NCBI GenBank assembly: GCA_022839745.1
Contig: JALHJB010000009.1
Coordinates: 1-47,500 of the forward strand
Length of the DNA: 47,500 nucleotides
DNA from: Actinomycetes bacterium
GTDB taxonomy: Bacteria; Actinomycetota; Coriobacteriia; Anaerosomatales; Anaerosomataceae
Reading direction: 5' to 3'
Shown here: positions 17,059 to 26,120 of the stretch, in pieces
How positions within the stretch are numbered: position 1 is the first letter of the stretch
How the letters are laid out: each line of letters begins with the position of its first letter
Position numbers and translations under genes: made by a program
The notes under the pieces: model-generated
Database searches by the model: none
What the model was told of the DNA's origin: nothing
Seen by the model: the letters and a program-made list of their open reading frames with translations, nothing else

Positions 17059-19461
17059 TCAGGTTCCGAGGCCGTGTCCGCCGAACTCGTTCCGGAGCGC
17101 CTGTAGCACCTTGCCCGTGTACGAGGGATCATCCGCCGAGTCGATACGGAATCGCAGCGCCGCCTCGATGACCGGTACTGGGATGCCTGCATCCCGGGCG
17201 GTCTCCACCGTCCAGGCCCCTTCGCCGGTGTGGCCCACGTTCCCGGACACCGGAGTCAGCTCATCCCCGTAGCGGGCGTATGCGTCGCGCAGCCAGCCCA
17301 CCAGCCGCGACTCGATGACACTGGCGTGCTGGTACACGTCAGCGACCGCCCCGAGGTCGAGGTCGCTCCGGGTGTCGCGCATGAGCGTGAAGCCCTCGGC
17401 GATCGCCTGCATCATCCCGTACTCGATGCCATTGTGGACCATCTTCACGAAGTGTCCCGACCCCACGGGGCCGAAGAGGTGATAGCCGTTGTGCACCGCG
17501 ACGTCGGCGAACACCGCCTCGGCACGCGCGAACACCTCTGGATCGCCACCGAGCATGAGGCATGCGCCGTGGCGTGCACCCGAGGGTCCCCCCGAGGTCC
17601 CGCAGTCCAGGAACCCGATCCCGCGCTCGAGGAGTCGCGCGGCACGGGGACCAGCGTCGGTGAACCGGGAGTTGCCTCCGTCGATGATGGTGTCGCCTGC
17701 ATCCATCAGGTCGGCGAGTCCGGGCTCGGTATCCGAGCCGAACAGCACCGCATCCACCGCGTCACCGGCGGGCACCATCACCCACACGGTGCGAGGCGGA
17801 CGCAGGGCGGCGACCAGCTCGCACAAGGACCGCGCGGCGGTCAACCCTTCTTGCTCCATCGCGCGCGCGACATCGGTCGTACGGTTCCACGCCACGATGG
17901 ACCAGCCCTGGTCGAGCAGGTTGCGCGCGATTCCGGCACCCATCTTGCCGAGACCGGCGATCCCCAGCTGCCGGTCGGTGCCCGCGCGAGCGAGGGCCGC
18001 GCGCGCACGCGCAACAGGCTCCAGGGTGTCGGGAGTGTAGGTGTCGAGCGGCACCGCACCATCGCACCATGCGTCAAGTACCGGGTCGATGAAGCGCCAC
18101 ATGGCACGCACTTCCTCGGTGGAGACGAACGACGTCTGATCGCCCCGGATGACGTCGTAGAGGAGCTTGGCGTACTCCTCCACATACTGGATCTTCGCGG
18201 TCTTCTCATAGAGTGCGAAGTCGAACGTGCGCTCCTCCACTTCATGCTCCAGGCCGGGCCGCTTCGCCCAGAAGGAGATGGAGATGGTGTCACCGGGCTC
18301 CAGCGTGAAGACGACGCGGTTGCGCATGTGGGAGTCGCCGTCGCACAGGCACGGTCGACGGTGGCGGAACGTCACGACGATGCGCTTGAGCGGGCCCGGT
18401 GCGATCCGCTTGCCGCTCTCGAACGACACCGGGACACCCGCCCACCGCGGTCCCGACATCGTCGTGTCCGGCCTGAAGTACGTCTCGGTCTCGCAGTCGG
18501 CGGCGACCCCTTCGATGTCGCGGTAGCCGGTGTGCTGTGCGCGGTACGTCGATCCGGCTATCTCGTGAGGGCGCATCGGGCGGAGCGTCTTAAGGAACGC
18601 GGCACGCGCGGCCCTGACATCCTCGGCGCTCAGGGATCGCGGCTGGTCCATCGCCACAAGCGCGAGCATCTGGAGCAGGTGGTTCTGGCCCACGTCACGC
18701 AGCGCGCCCACGCCATCGTAGAAGCGGCCGCGCTGCTCCACACCGATCGTTTCGAGGAGCGATATGTCGATCCGCTCGATGCCGTCCCGATTCCAGGTGG
18801 ACTCGAGCACGTCGTTGTGGAAGCGGAAGTCGAGGATCCCCTGCAGCATCTCTTTGGCGAGGTAGTGGTCGATGCGGTAGACCTGCTCCTCGCGGAACAA
18901 GGTTGCCAGGAGCTCGTCAAGTGCCTTGGAGGTGTCCACGTCGTGGCCAAAGGGCTTCTCGATCAGCACGCGCGAAAAGCCGGTCTCCGCGTTGCACACC
19001 GAGGTCAGCCCGCTGTCGGCCAGACCGCCGAGGATGGTGGCGTAGTGCTCCGGCGGCACGGCCAGATAGAACAGCTTGTCAACACACCCGCCCCACTCGT
19101 CGGCAACCTCGGCGATGTCCATGCCGAGTGCCCGGTACGCGTCCGCGTCATCGAACGTCCCGCGCCGGTAGCTGAATCGCTCGAGGAACGCGTCAAGCGA
19201 TTCAGCGCTGGGGTAGCGCTCCGCCAGGATGTCGCGCACTCGGCTACGGAAGTCCGTGTCGGACCAATCGCGCCGGGAGAATCCGATCACCCGTAGCCGG
19301 GGACTCAGAAGGCCCTGCCGCTCCAGGTGGAGCAGCGCGGGCGCGATCTTGCGTGCCATGAGGTCCCCGGTCGCGCCGAACACGACGAGTATCGTGGCTG
19401 GCTGGGTAACGTGATCTATGGTCCGCCTCCCGCTGCTCAGTCGATCTGAGTGTACACGCAC
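17059..19461 (-). CDS. zwf-gnd: Fused glucose-6-phosphate dehydrogenase / 6-phosphogluconate dehydrogenase
   Basis: One continuous frame of up to 800 residues covers the two NAD(P)-linked steps of the oxidative pentose phosphate pathway. Residues ~20-480 are G6PDH, with nucleotide loop GATGDL (29-34), EKPFGHD (169-174) and active site RIDHYLAKE (196-204; usual Gly replaced by Ala). After a ~20-residue linker, ~497-800 is a short-type 6PGDH with GLGKMG (503-508), GTSGG (621-625) and GHFVKMVHNGIEYG (669-682), including the catalytic Lys. No lactonase domain lies between. The GTG at 19461 has no ribosome site. An ATA at 19419 has GGGAGG six bases before it and a possible promoter upstream, so translation may begin there. 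Confidence 0.9.
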   Translation of the reverse strand: MRVHSDRLSSGRRTIDHVTQPATILVVFGATGDLMARKIAPALLHLERQGLLSPRLRVIGFSRRDWSDTDFRSRVRDILAERYPSAESLDAFLERFSYRRGTFDDADAYRALGMDIAEVADEWGGCVDKLFYLAVPPEHYATILGGLADSGLTSVCNAETGFSRVLIEKPFGHDVDTSKALDELLATLFREEQVYRIDHYLAKEMLQGILDFRFHNDVLESTWNRDGIERIDISLLETIGVEQRGRFYDGVGALRDVGQNHLLQMLALVAMDQPRSLSAEDVRAARAAFLKTLRPMRPHEIAGSTYRAQHTGYRDIEGVAADCETETYFRPDTTMSGPRWAGVPVSFESGKRIAPGPLKRIVVTFRHRRPCLCDGDSHMRNRVVFTLEPGDTISISFWAKRPGLEHEVEERTFDFALYEKTAKIQYVEEYAKLLYDVIRGDQTSFVSTEEVRAMWRFIDPVLDAWCDGAVPLDTYTPDTLEPVARARAALARAGTDRQLGIAGLGKMGAGIARNLLDQGWSIVAWNRTTDVARAMEQEGLTAARSLCELVAALRPPRTVWVMVPAGDAVDAVLFGSDTEPGLADLMDAGDTIIDGGNSRFTDAGPRAARLLERGIGFLDCGTSGGPSGARHGACLMLGGDPEVFARAEAVFADVAVHNGYHLFGPVGSGHFVKMVHNGIEYGMMQAIAEGFTLMRDTRSDLDLGAVADVYQHASVIESRLVGWLRDAYARYGDELTPVSGNVGHTGEGAWTVETARDAGIPVPVIEAALRFRIDSADDPSYTGKVLQALRNEFGGHGLGT

Positions 19462-19518
19462 GGCGTGCTAAAATCAGATACTTCGGGGTGTGGCAGTGGG
19501 GCGGACAAGCGCATGGCC

Positions 19519-19547
19519 TGGACAGCCCGCCGGTCGCCCGCTATACT
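19519..19547 (+). promoter_or_regulatory. Promoter of infC-rpmI-rplT
   Basis: TGGACA (19519-19524) and TATACT (19542-19547) are separated by 17 bases. Transcription would begin near 19554, leaving a leader of about 205 bases before infC. Confidence 0.7.
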
Positions 19548-19553
19548 CACGTG

Positions 19554-19759
19554 GCTTACAACTGGATATCGTTCAAGCGGGACCCCGCCCTTGCGGGCGA
19601 GATGGTCCCCACCCGCTGGCGCACGAGTGTGCAGCTGTCTGGTCCGAGAGTACGAACGGGCGCATTGCGCTTCGTTCGTGCACACGTCCCGACGGCAGCG
19701 CCGCGGGACGTTTTTTGATGAAGGGGCGGTCAAGCCCCCGCCTGACGGAGGTGGAGCGT
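19554..19759 (+). promoter_or_regulatory. Structured infC leader, probable ribosomal-protein attenuator
   Basis: The leader holds a nested hairpin (GGGACC 19579-19584 with GGTCCC 19604-19609; inner 19586-19590 with 19595-19599) and a second stem (19652-19658 with 19673-19679). A full terminator comes next, then a small hairpin (19723-19727 with 19734-19738) just before the ribosome site. CGGGAC at 19578-19583 could instead pair with GTCCCG at 19686-19691 in the terminator arm, giving an antiterminated form. In Bacillus, L20 controls this operon through a comparable leader; control by L20 here is inference. Confidence 0.6.
19684..19716 (+). terminator. Rho-independent terminator inside the infC leader
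   Basis: The stem pairs 19684-19691 with 19704-19711 and, past one bulged A, 19693-19696 with 19700-19703. Six T follow at 19711-19716. It is the best canonical terminator in the window and sits 43 bases before the infC start, which points to attenuation. Confidence 0.85.
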
Positions 19760-20389
<630 letters not shown>

Positions 20390-20397
20390 GAGACGAG

Positions 20398-20595
20398 ATG
20401 CCCAAGGTCAAGACTCACAAGGGTACCGCGAAGCGCTTCAAGCTCACCGGCACCGGCAAGATCAAGCGCGCCAAGGCCTTCAAGAGCCATATCCTCGAGA
20501 AGAAGAGCCCGAAGCGCAAGCGTGGTTTCCGCCAGGACGGTCTCGTGCACAAGGCGGACGAGAAGGTCATCAAGCAGAAGCTGGGCATCGGTTAA
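20398..20595 (+). CDS. rpmI: 50S ribosomal protein L35
   Basis: The 65-residue basic protein starts MPKVKTHKGTAKRFKLTGTGKIKR, the typical L35 N-terminus, and ends KQKLGIG. GGAGACGAG precedes the ATG. It lies 8 bases after infC in the conserved order. Confidence 0.96.
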   Translation: MPKVKTHKGTAKRFKLTGTGKIKRAKAFKSHILEKKSPKRKRGFRQDGLVHKADEKVIKQKLGIG

Positions 20596-20631
20596 TCCGA
20601 AGCTCGCGTGTCATTCAAGGAGTGATCGAGT

Positions 20632-20991
<360 letters not shown>

Positions 20992-21010
20992 CCGCGTCGC
21001 GGTAGGCGTC

Positions 21011-21051
21011 ACACAGTGAAGGCTCGCCACCATGGCGGGCCTTCACTGTGT
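21011..21051 (+). terminator. Terminator of infC-rpmI-rplT
   Basis: An 18-bp stem (21011-21028 with 21034-21051, one wobble) with a 5-base loop follows rplT by 19 bases. The rest of the gap to 21203 is GC-rich and holds only a possible -35 TTGACC near 21112; no clear -10 was found. Confidence 0.75.
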
Positions 21052-21203
21052 TCGGCCCGAAGCGCGCTTCACGGATCGGAGAGCTTCCGGCAACCTCTCG
21101 GTGACCGGGCGTTGACCGGTGTGGGTGAAGATGCACATGCGGGGGCCCCGCGCATCCAACCGACGCCACTCTCCCTCGGTGGCCATCCACGAGGAGGACT
21201 ACC

Positions 21204-21686
21204 ATGAAACGAGTGCTCACGTATGCGGCCGTAGTGGCCGCGGTGCTGTCGATCGGAGGGGCCCGTGCGTACTTCACGGCGCAGACCGAGGTGAAGGACA
21301 ACACCATCACTGCCGGAACGCTCCAGGTCTCGGTGGAGCCCACGTCGTCGGCGTTGATGATCGACGGGCTTGCGCCCGGTGAGACGGTCAGCAAGACGGT
21401 CGAGATCACCAACACCGGCAGTATCGGGTGCGAGGCCGTGACGAGCGCGGCTAAGAAGGCGGGTATCACCGACTTCTGGACGGCGCTGCAGTGCCGTGCC
21501 GTCTGTAACGGCGTGGAGCTGTACTCAGGGCCGCTCTCCACGCTCAAGACCGATCCGATCCGGATCGATGCCGGATGTTCGGCCACCATCACCTACTCGG
21601 TCGGTCTGCCGACCACTGCCGGAAACGACCTGCAGGGCGACTACGTTCGCGCATCGGTCTATGTCGACGCAGAGCAGCTCCGATAG
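21204..21686 (+). CDS. Camelysin/TasA-like secreted protein with SipW-type signal peptide
   Basis: The 160-residue protein has a signal peptide ending near residue 22 in GGARAYFTAQ. The following NTITAGTLQVSV segment is the hallmark of SipW-dependent exported proteins (TasA, CalY). The mature ~138 residues should form the beta-rich TasA/camelysin fold. Unlike TasA it has four Cys (about 76, 97, 101, 125), which suggests disulfides. It is shorter than TasA (~260). GAGGAGGA precedes the ATG. It overlaps the signal peptidase gene by 26 bases. A fibre, surface or envelope role is likely but inferred. Confidence 0.85.
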   Translation: MKRVLTYAAVVAAVLSIGGARAYFTAQTEVKDNTITAGTLQVSVEPTSSALMIDGLAPGETVSKTVEITNTGSIGCEAVTSAAKKAGITDFWTALQCRAVCNGVELYSGPLSTLKTDPIRIDAGCSATITYSVGLPTTAGNDLQGDYVRASVYVDAEQLR

Positions 21687-22062
21687 CGCGCTGCACACCT
21701 GGCTTCGCCGGCTCGCCGAGGGCATCCTTGCCCTTGTGATGGTCGCAGTCGGCTGGTCGCATGGTGTGCTGTACGTCGAGGGCGGATCGATGCAGCCGGC
21801 GCTGTATCCTGGCGATCTGATCGTGTACCGGCGCATAGGGCACGAGCCCGTACGTGGAGACCTCGTCGTCTTCCGCCACGACGGGACGCTCGTGGTGCAT
21901 CGCGTCATGCGGGTGCGGGCTGACGACTCGCTGGTGATGCGCGGTGACGCCAATGCGGACGACGACCCGTCGCCAGTGGACGGTGACAGCGTACGTGGCA
22001 CAGTGATCGCCGTGGTGCCCATCGGGCGAGCGGCCGAGCGGCTGGTGAGCCGTTCGGAGTGA
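21661..22062 (+). CDS. sipW: SipW-type signal peptidase I
   Basis: The 133-residue membrane peptidase has one N-terminal helix (about 20-38) and the catalytic Ser at 43 in YVEGGSMQPALYPGD. Position 80 is His in LVVHRV, where bacterial signal peptidases have Lys; this Ser-His arrangement marks the archaeal/ER-like SipW class. GDANADDDPSPV (95-106) is the conserved distal box. It lacks the C-terminal helix of Bacillus SipW. The ATG lies inside the preceding gene without its own strong ribosome site, so it is probably coupled. Its substrate is almost certainly the adjacent protein. Confidence 0.88.
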   Translation: MSTQSSSDSALHTWLRRLAEGILALVMVAVGWSHGVLYVEGGSMQPALYPGDLIVYRRIGHEPVRGDLVVFRHDGTLVVHRVMRVRADDSLVMRGDANADDDPSPVDGDSVRGTVIAVVPIGRAAERLVSRSE

Positions 22063-22065
22063 TGT

Positions 22066-22071
22066 TAGACT
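22066..22071 (+). promoter_or_regulatory. Possible -10 of the pheST transcript
   Basis: TAGACT at 22066-22071 is placed just before the T-box leader. A poor -35 (TGGTGA, 22043-22048) lies 17 bases upstream inside the end of sipW. Confidence 0.35.
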
Positions 22072-22081
22072 GTCGTTCCAA

Positions 22082-22397
22082 TCGTAGATGAGGCGATGAC
22101 GGAGAGGCGTGTGGCCATACACGTCGCCCACCAGGGAGGGGCTCCACCGACTGCAAGAGTCCCGGGCGACAGGCAATACGGTTCACTCCATCAGCCGCGA
22201 CCTGAAAGACCGGCACGCCTGACGGCGAGCCGGTCGAGTAGGGGAGCCGGGGCCCCCGTTACCGGGCAGCCGGGAGCAGATCCCGGTCCGCGTGAAACGC
22301 GCGGAGTGGAGCGGGCCGGCAGTACGTCGGCCAAACAAGGTGGTACCGCGGGAGTCGCTCCCGTCCTTGTGATGAGGACGGAGTGACTCCCTTCTTC
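22082..22397 (+). promoter_or_regulatory. T-box leader, phenylalanine-specific, controlling pheST
   Basis: The T-box core AAGGTGGTACCGCGG lies at 22337-22351. Its UGGU (22341-22344) would pair with the uncharged tRNA 3' ACCA. The stem I start resembles other T-boxes (GATGACGGAGAGG near 22095). A TTC at 22182-22184, followed by ACTCCATC, sits where the specifier codon is expected and would read tRNA-Phe. The terminator hairpin is 22350-22391, with stems GGGAGTC/GACTCCC and CGTCCT/AGGACG, followed by TTCTTC. Uncharged tRNA-Phe should favour read-through into pheS. Confidence 0.9.
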
Positions 22398-22423
22398 ATT
22401 CGTAGTCAAGAAGCGAGGTAGTG

Positions 22424-23485
22424 ATGGCGATCAGTGACGAACTGCGGGCACTTGAGTCTGAAGCTCTGGCGGCGGTTGGCGCGGCCGAGACGCTTGAGGA
22501 CCTCGAGGCGGTCCGCATCGGGTTCCTCGGCAAGAAGGGGTCGCTCACGGCGATCCTCCGTGGGCTGGGCGGTCTGTCCGCCGAGGAGCGACCGGAGGCC
22601 GGACGCGTCTCCAACGAGGTGCGCCGCTCCGTGGAGTCCGCGCTTGACGCGAAGCGCGAAGAGCTCGAGCGCGCCGCGCGCGCGTCACGCATCGCCGCTG
22701 AAGTCGTGGACGTCACACTCCCTGGCAGAGCGCGGCCGCTCGGACACCAGCATGTGCTCCACCAGGTGGTTGACGAGATCGTGGAGATCTTCTCCGGTTT
22801 GGGGTACCGCGTGGCCGAAGGCCCCGAGGTGGAGCTCGACTACTACAACTTCACCGCGCTCAACCATCCGGCCGACCACCCGGCGCGCGCGCTTCAGGAC
22901 ACGTTCTACGTGAAGGACCTTTCCGGTGACCGTGCCGTTGTGGAAGGCGAGAGCGACGTGCTGCTGCGCACGCACACCAGCCCCGGCCAGGTGCACGTCA
23001 TGGAGACCCAGCAGCCCCCGATCTACGTTGTCGTGCCGGGCAAGGTGTACCGCCGCGACGTGGCGGACCCAAGCCACCTTCCGCAGTTCACGCAGGTCGA
23101 GGGGCTTGTCGTTGACGAGGGAATCACGTTCGGCGACCTCAAGGGAACGCTCGAGCATTTCGTGCGTGAGATGTTCGGTCCCGATCGCCGTGTACGTCTG
23201 CGTCCGCACTTCTTCCCGTTCACGGAGCCCTCAGCCGAGGTCGACGTCTCGTGCGGCATCTGCGGCGGCAGCGGGTGCCGTTCGTGCGGCGGCGAGGGGT
23301 GGCTCGAGATCCTGGGCTGCGGGATGGTGGACCCCAACGTGTTCGGGTATGTGGGCATCGACCCCGAGAAGTACACAGGCTTCGCCTTCGGCATGGGGGC
23401 CGAGCGGATCGCCGGACTCAAGTACGGTGTGCCCGACCTTCGGCACTTCATCGAAGGCGACACCCGCTTCCTGCACCAGTTCTAG
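22424..23485 (+). CDS. pheS: Phenylalanyl-tRNA synthetase alpha subunit
   Basis: The 353-residue catalytic subunit has an N-terminal coiled coil (about 1-90), then the class II core. Motif 2 lies around RTHTSPGQVHVM...PGKVYRRD, and motif 3 near GFAFGMGAERIAGLKYG. A Cys cluster in the core (CGICGGSGCRSCGGEGW) matches the zinc-knuckle-like version seen in many bacteria. The ATG at 22424 follows GAGGT by five bases; a GTG three bases earlier is less likely. It works with PheT as an alpha2-beta2 enzyme. Confidence 0.96.
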   Translation: MAISDELRALESEALAAVGAAETLEDLEAVRIGFLGKKGSLTAILRGLGGLSAEERPEAGRVSNEVRRSVESALDAKREELERAARASRIAAEVVDVTLPGRARPLGHQHVLHQVVDEIVEIFSGLGYRVAEGPEVELDYYNFTALNHPADHPARALQDTFYVKDLSGDRAVVEGESDVLLRTHTSPGQVHVMETQQPPIYVVVPGKVYRRDVADPSHLPQFTQVEGLVVDEGITFGDLKGTLEHFVREMFGPDRRVRLRPHFFPFTEPSAEVDVSCGICGGSGCRSCGGEGWLEILGCGMVDPNVFGYVGIDPEKYTGFAFGMGAERIAGLKYGVPDLRHFIEGDTRFLHQF

Positions 23486-23557
23486 CGCCCTCGCCGGTCA
23501 GGCGCTCGACGCGCCCGGCCGCATGCACAGCCGTCCGTCTTACAGGAAGGAACCGCG

Positions 23558-25999
23558 ATGCGCGTATCGCTCACATGGCTCAGGGAACTCGTCGACATCA
23601 CGCTCCCCGTTGAGGAGTTGTGCGACCGTTTGGATATGACTGGCACCAAAGTCGAGGCCGTCCACACCCTCGGTGCGGCGCTCGAGGGCGTCGTTGTGGG
23701 ACAGGTGCTCGACAAAGAGCCTCATCCCGACGCTGACAAGCTGTCGTACTGCACCGTCGACGTGGGTGGTGCCGAGCCGCTCAAGATCGTCTGCGGCGCC
23801 TCCAACTTCGGTGCCGGCGACAAGGTGCCCGTGGCATGCGTGGGGGCCACCCTGCCCGGCGGGCTGACCATCAAGCGGGCGAAGCTGCGCGGGCTGGAGT
23901 CGCAGGGGATGATGTGCTCGGCGGCCGAGCTCGAGGTGGGTGGCGACGCAAGCGGCCTGCTCATACTGCCGGCCGATGCCCCTGTGGGCGAGCCGTTCGC
24001 CGCGTACTACGGGCTCTCGGATACGGTCCTGGAGCTCGAGGTGACGCCGAATCGCCCGGACTGTCTTTCGATGGTGGGCGTGGCCCGCGAGGTGGCAGCC
24101 GTCACGGGTGTTGCCTACCGGACCCCCGCAAGCACACCGGCAGAGGAGGGCGTGCCCGCCTCGGAGCTGGTGAGCGTTGAGATCGCCGACCCGGGTCTGT
24201 GCCCGCGCTACACCGCCCGCGTGATCCGCGGCGTGAAGATCGGGCCATCGCCGGCGTGGCTGGCCGATCGCGTCGCGGCCGCCGGCGCGCGCCCGGTCAA
24301 CAACGTGGTCGACGTGACCAACTTCATCCTCTTCGAGCTCGGGCAGCCGTTGCACGCCTTCGACCTCGCCACAATCGCCACGCGTGACGGCAAGGCTGCG
24401 ATCACCGTCCGTGCCGCCTCCGAAGGCGAGACCATCCGCACCCTTGATGGGCAGGACCGGGCGCTGGCGTCCGACGCGCTCGTCATCGCGGATGACGAGC
24501 GCGCGATCGCGCTCGCTGGCGTGATGGGCGGCGAAGCGACCGAGGTGTCGGAGGCCACCATGGACATCCTGCTGGAGTCGGCCTGCTTCGATACGGCGTC
24601 CACCAGCCGCACGAGCCGTCGCCTCGGCCTGATCTCAGAGTCGTCGATCCGCTACGAGCGGGGTGTGGATCCCGAGCTCGCGGCCCGTGCGTCCGATCGC
24701 GCCGCCGCGCTCATCGCCGAGGTGGCCGGTGGCACTGTGGCGCCCGGCATCGTCGACGTGTACCCGGGCAGGCCCGATCCCCTGCACATCGAGCTGCGGA
24801 CCTCGCGCGTCAACGCGCTGCTCGGCACCACGCTCACAGCGGCCGACATCTCAGGGTTGCTGACGCCGCTCGGTCTCGAGGTCTCGGGCGAGGGCGAGAC
24901 CCTCGATGTCGTGGTGCCCACGTTCCGTCCCGACCTCGAGCGTGAGGTCGATCTGATCGAGGAGGTCGCGCGGCTTTTCGGGCTCGAGAACATCCCATCG
25001 ACGCGTCCGGGCGGACGGGGCCGTGTCGGCTCGCGCACACCTGTCCAGCGGTTCCGGGACTCGCTCGGGCGGGCGCTTCGTGCGGCGGGGCTGGACGAGC
25101 ACATCGGGTACTCGTTCGGCGACCGCAAGGACCTTGACCGGCTCGGGTGGGAGCTCGCGTCCGATGAGGTGCTGGTGGAGCTGATCAACCCCATGTCCGA
25201 GGACCAGGCCGTCATGCGCTGGACGCTGGTTCCGAGCCTCCTGCGTGCGCTCTCGCATAATCAGCGCCGCGGGATCGCGGACGTCCACCTCTACGAGATG
25301 GGCACCTCGTTCGTGACCGCTGAAGGACGCAAGCAGCCCAAGGAGCGGTTGATGGTCGCTGGCGTGCTCGCCGGCTCCTGGACACGTCCGGGGTGGAACG
25401 ATCCGGCCCCTGCGCTCGACTTCTTCGATGGCAAGGGCGTGCTCGAGGTGGTCTTCGATGCGCTCGGCGTGGGCCGCTGGACGGTACGCGCCGCGGAGCG
25501 CCCCTGGCTGCAGCCGGGCCGCACCGCCGAGGTCATCGTGGGCGGCGATGTGGTGGGGTGGCTTGGCGAGATCGGTGCCGACGTGCTCGACGCGTTCGAC
25601 GCGACGGGTCCGGCGACAGTATTCGAGCTGTCAGTGCCCGCGCTGGTGAAGGCGGCCTCGCGCACCACGCGCGCGTTCACCGACATCCCGCGGTTCCCGG
25701 CCGTCACCCTCGATCTTGCGCTCGTGGTGGCCGAGGATGTCACCGCCGACCGTGTGATGACGGTGATGAAGTCGGCCGGTGGGACGCTGCTCGAGTCGGT
25801 GCGGCTGTTCGACGTATACCGCGACCCGGCCTCGGCCACAGAGGAGGAGCGCCGGCTTCCCGCCGGGACGAAGAGCCTCGCGTTCTCGCTCGCGTATCGT
25901 GCGGCGGATCGCACGCTCTCCGATGACGACGTCCGCCCCGTGCACGAGAAGCTCATCCGCAAGGTGTCCGGTGCCGTGGGTGCTGAGGTGCGCGGTTAG
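23558..25999 (+). CDS. pheT: Phenylalanyl-tRNA synthetase beta subunit
   Basis: The 813-residue subunit contains the tRNA-binding EMAP-like domain (about 39-150), then B3/B4 with the editing site. The B5 domain and the inactive synthetase-like core follow, and the ferredoxin-fold anticodon-binding domain closes the protein (about 715-813, FTDIPRFPAVTLDLALVV). Length is normal. AGGAAGGA precedes the ATG. It follows pheS by 72 bases under the same T-box. Confidence 0.96.
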   Translation: MRVSLTWLRELVDITLPVEELCDRLDMTGTKVEAVHTLGAALEGVVVGQVLDKEPHPDADKLSYCTVDVGGAEPLKIVCGASNFGAGDKVPVACVGATLPGGLTIKRAKLRGLESQGMMCSAAELEVGGDASGLLILPADAPVGEPFAAYYGLSDTVLELEVTPNRPDCLSMVGVAREVAAVTGVAYRTPASTPAEEGVPASELVSVEIADPGLCPRYTARVIRGVKIGPSPAWLADRVAAAGARPVNNVVDVTNFILFELGQPLHAFDLATIATRDGKAAITVRAASEGETIRTLDGQDRALASDALVIADDERAIALAGVMGGEATEVSEATMDILLESACFDTASTSRTSRRLGLISESSIRYERGVDPELAARASDRAAALIAEVAGGTVAPGIVDVYPGRPDPLHIELRTSRVNALLGTTLTAADISGLLTPLGLEVSGEGETLDVVVPTFRPDLEREVDLIEEVARLFGLENIPSTRPGGRGRVGSRTPVQRFRDSLGRALRAAGLDEHIGYSFGDRKDLDRLGWELASDEVLVELINPMSEDQAVMRWTLVPSLLRALSHNQRRGIADVHLYEMGTSFVTAEGRKQPKERLMVAGVLAGSWTRPGWNDPAPALDFFDGKGVLEVVFDALGVGRWTVRAAERPWLQPGRTAEVIVGGDVVGWLGEIGADVLDAFDATGPATVFELSVPALVKAASRTTRAFTDIPRFPAVTLDLALVVAEDVTADRVMTVMKSAGGTLLESVRLFDVYRDPASATEEERRLPAGTKSLAFSLAYRAADRTLSDDDVRPVHEKLIRKVSGAVGAEVRG

Positions 26000-26058
26000 C
26001 GGCGTGCCAAGGATTCCGGTTGCTGAGCTGTCAATAAGGTTGAAAATCTGCATATCAG

Positions 26059-26087
26059 TTGCGAAATAGTATACGTAAGCGTATGCT
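26059..26087 (+). promoter_or_regulatory. Arginine operon promoter with operator-like inverted repeat
   Basis: TTGCGA (26059-26064) and TATGCT (26082-26087) are separated by 17 bases. The spacer and -10 contain ATACG-taag-CGTAT (26071-26084), within an 18-base AT-rich block that fits the size of an ARG box. The surrounding 26030-26090 is far more AT-rich than the coding DNA. Binding by ArgR, encoded in the same operon, is inferred. Confidence 0.6.
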
Positions 26088-26120
26088 GGCCTCTCTACAT
26101 GCGAACGAGAGGACCACGCC

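Noticed and set aside
21075..21130. Glycine-riboswitch-like bases (GGAGAG ... CTCTCGGT)
   Set aside because: Only short matches are present. The conserved central GAAGG segment and second aptamer are missing, and the downstream gene is a secreted protein.
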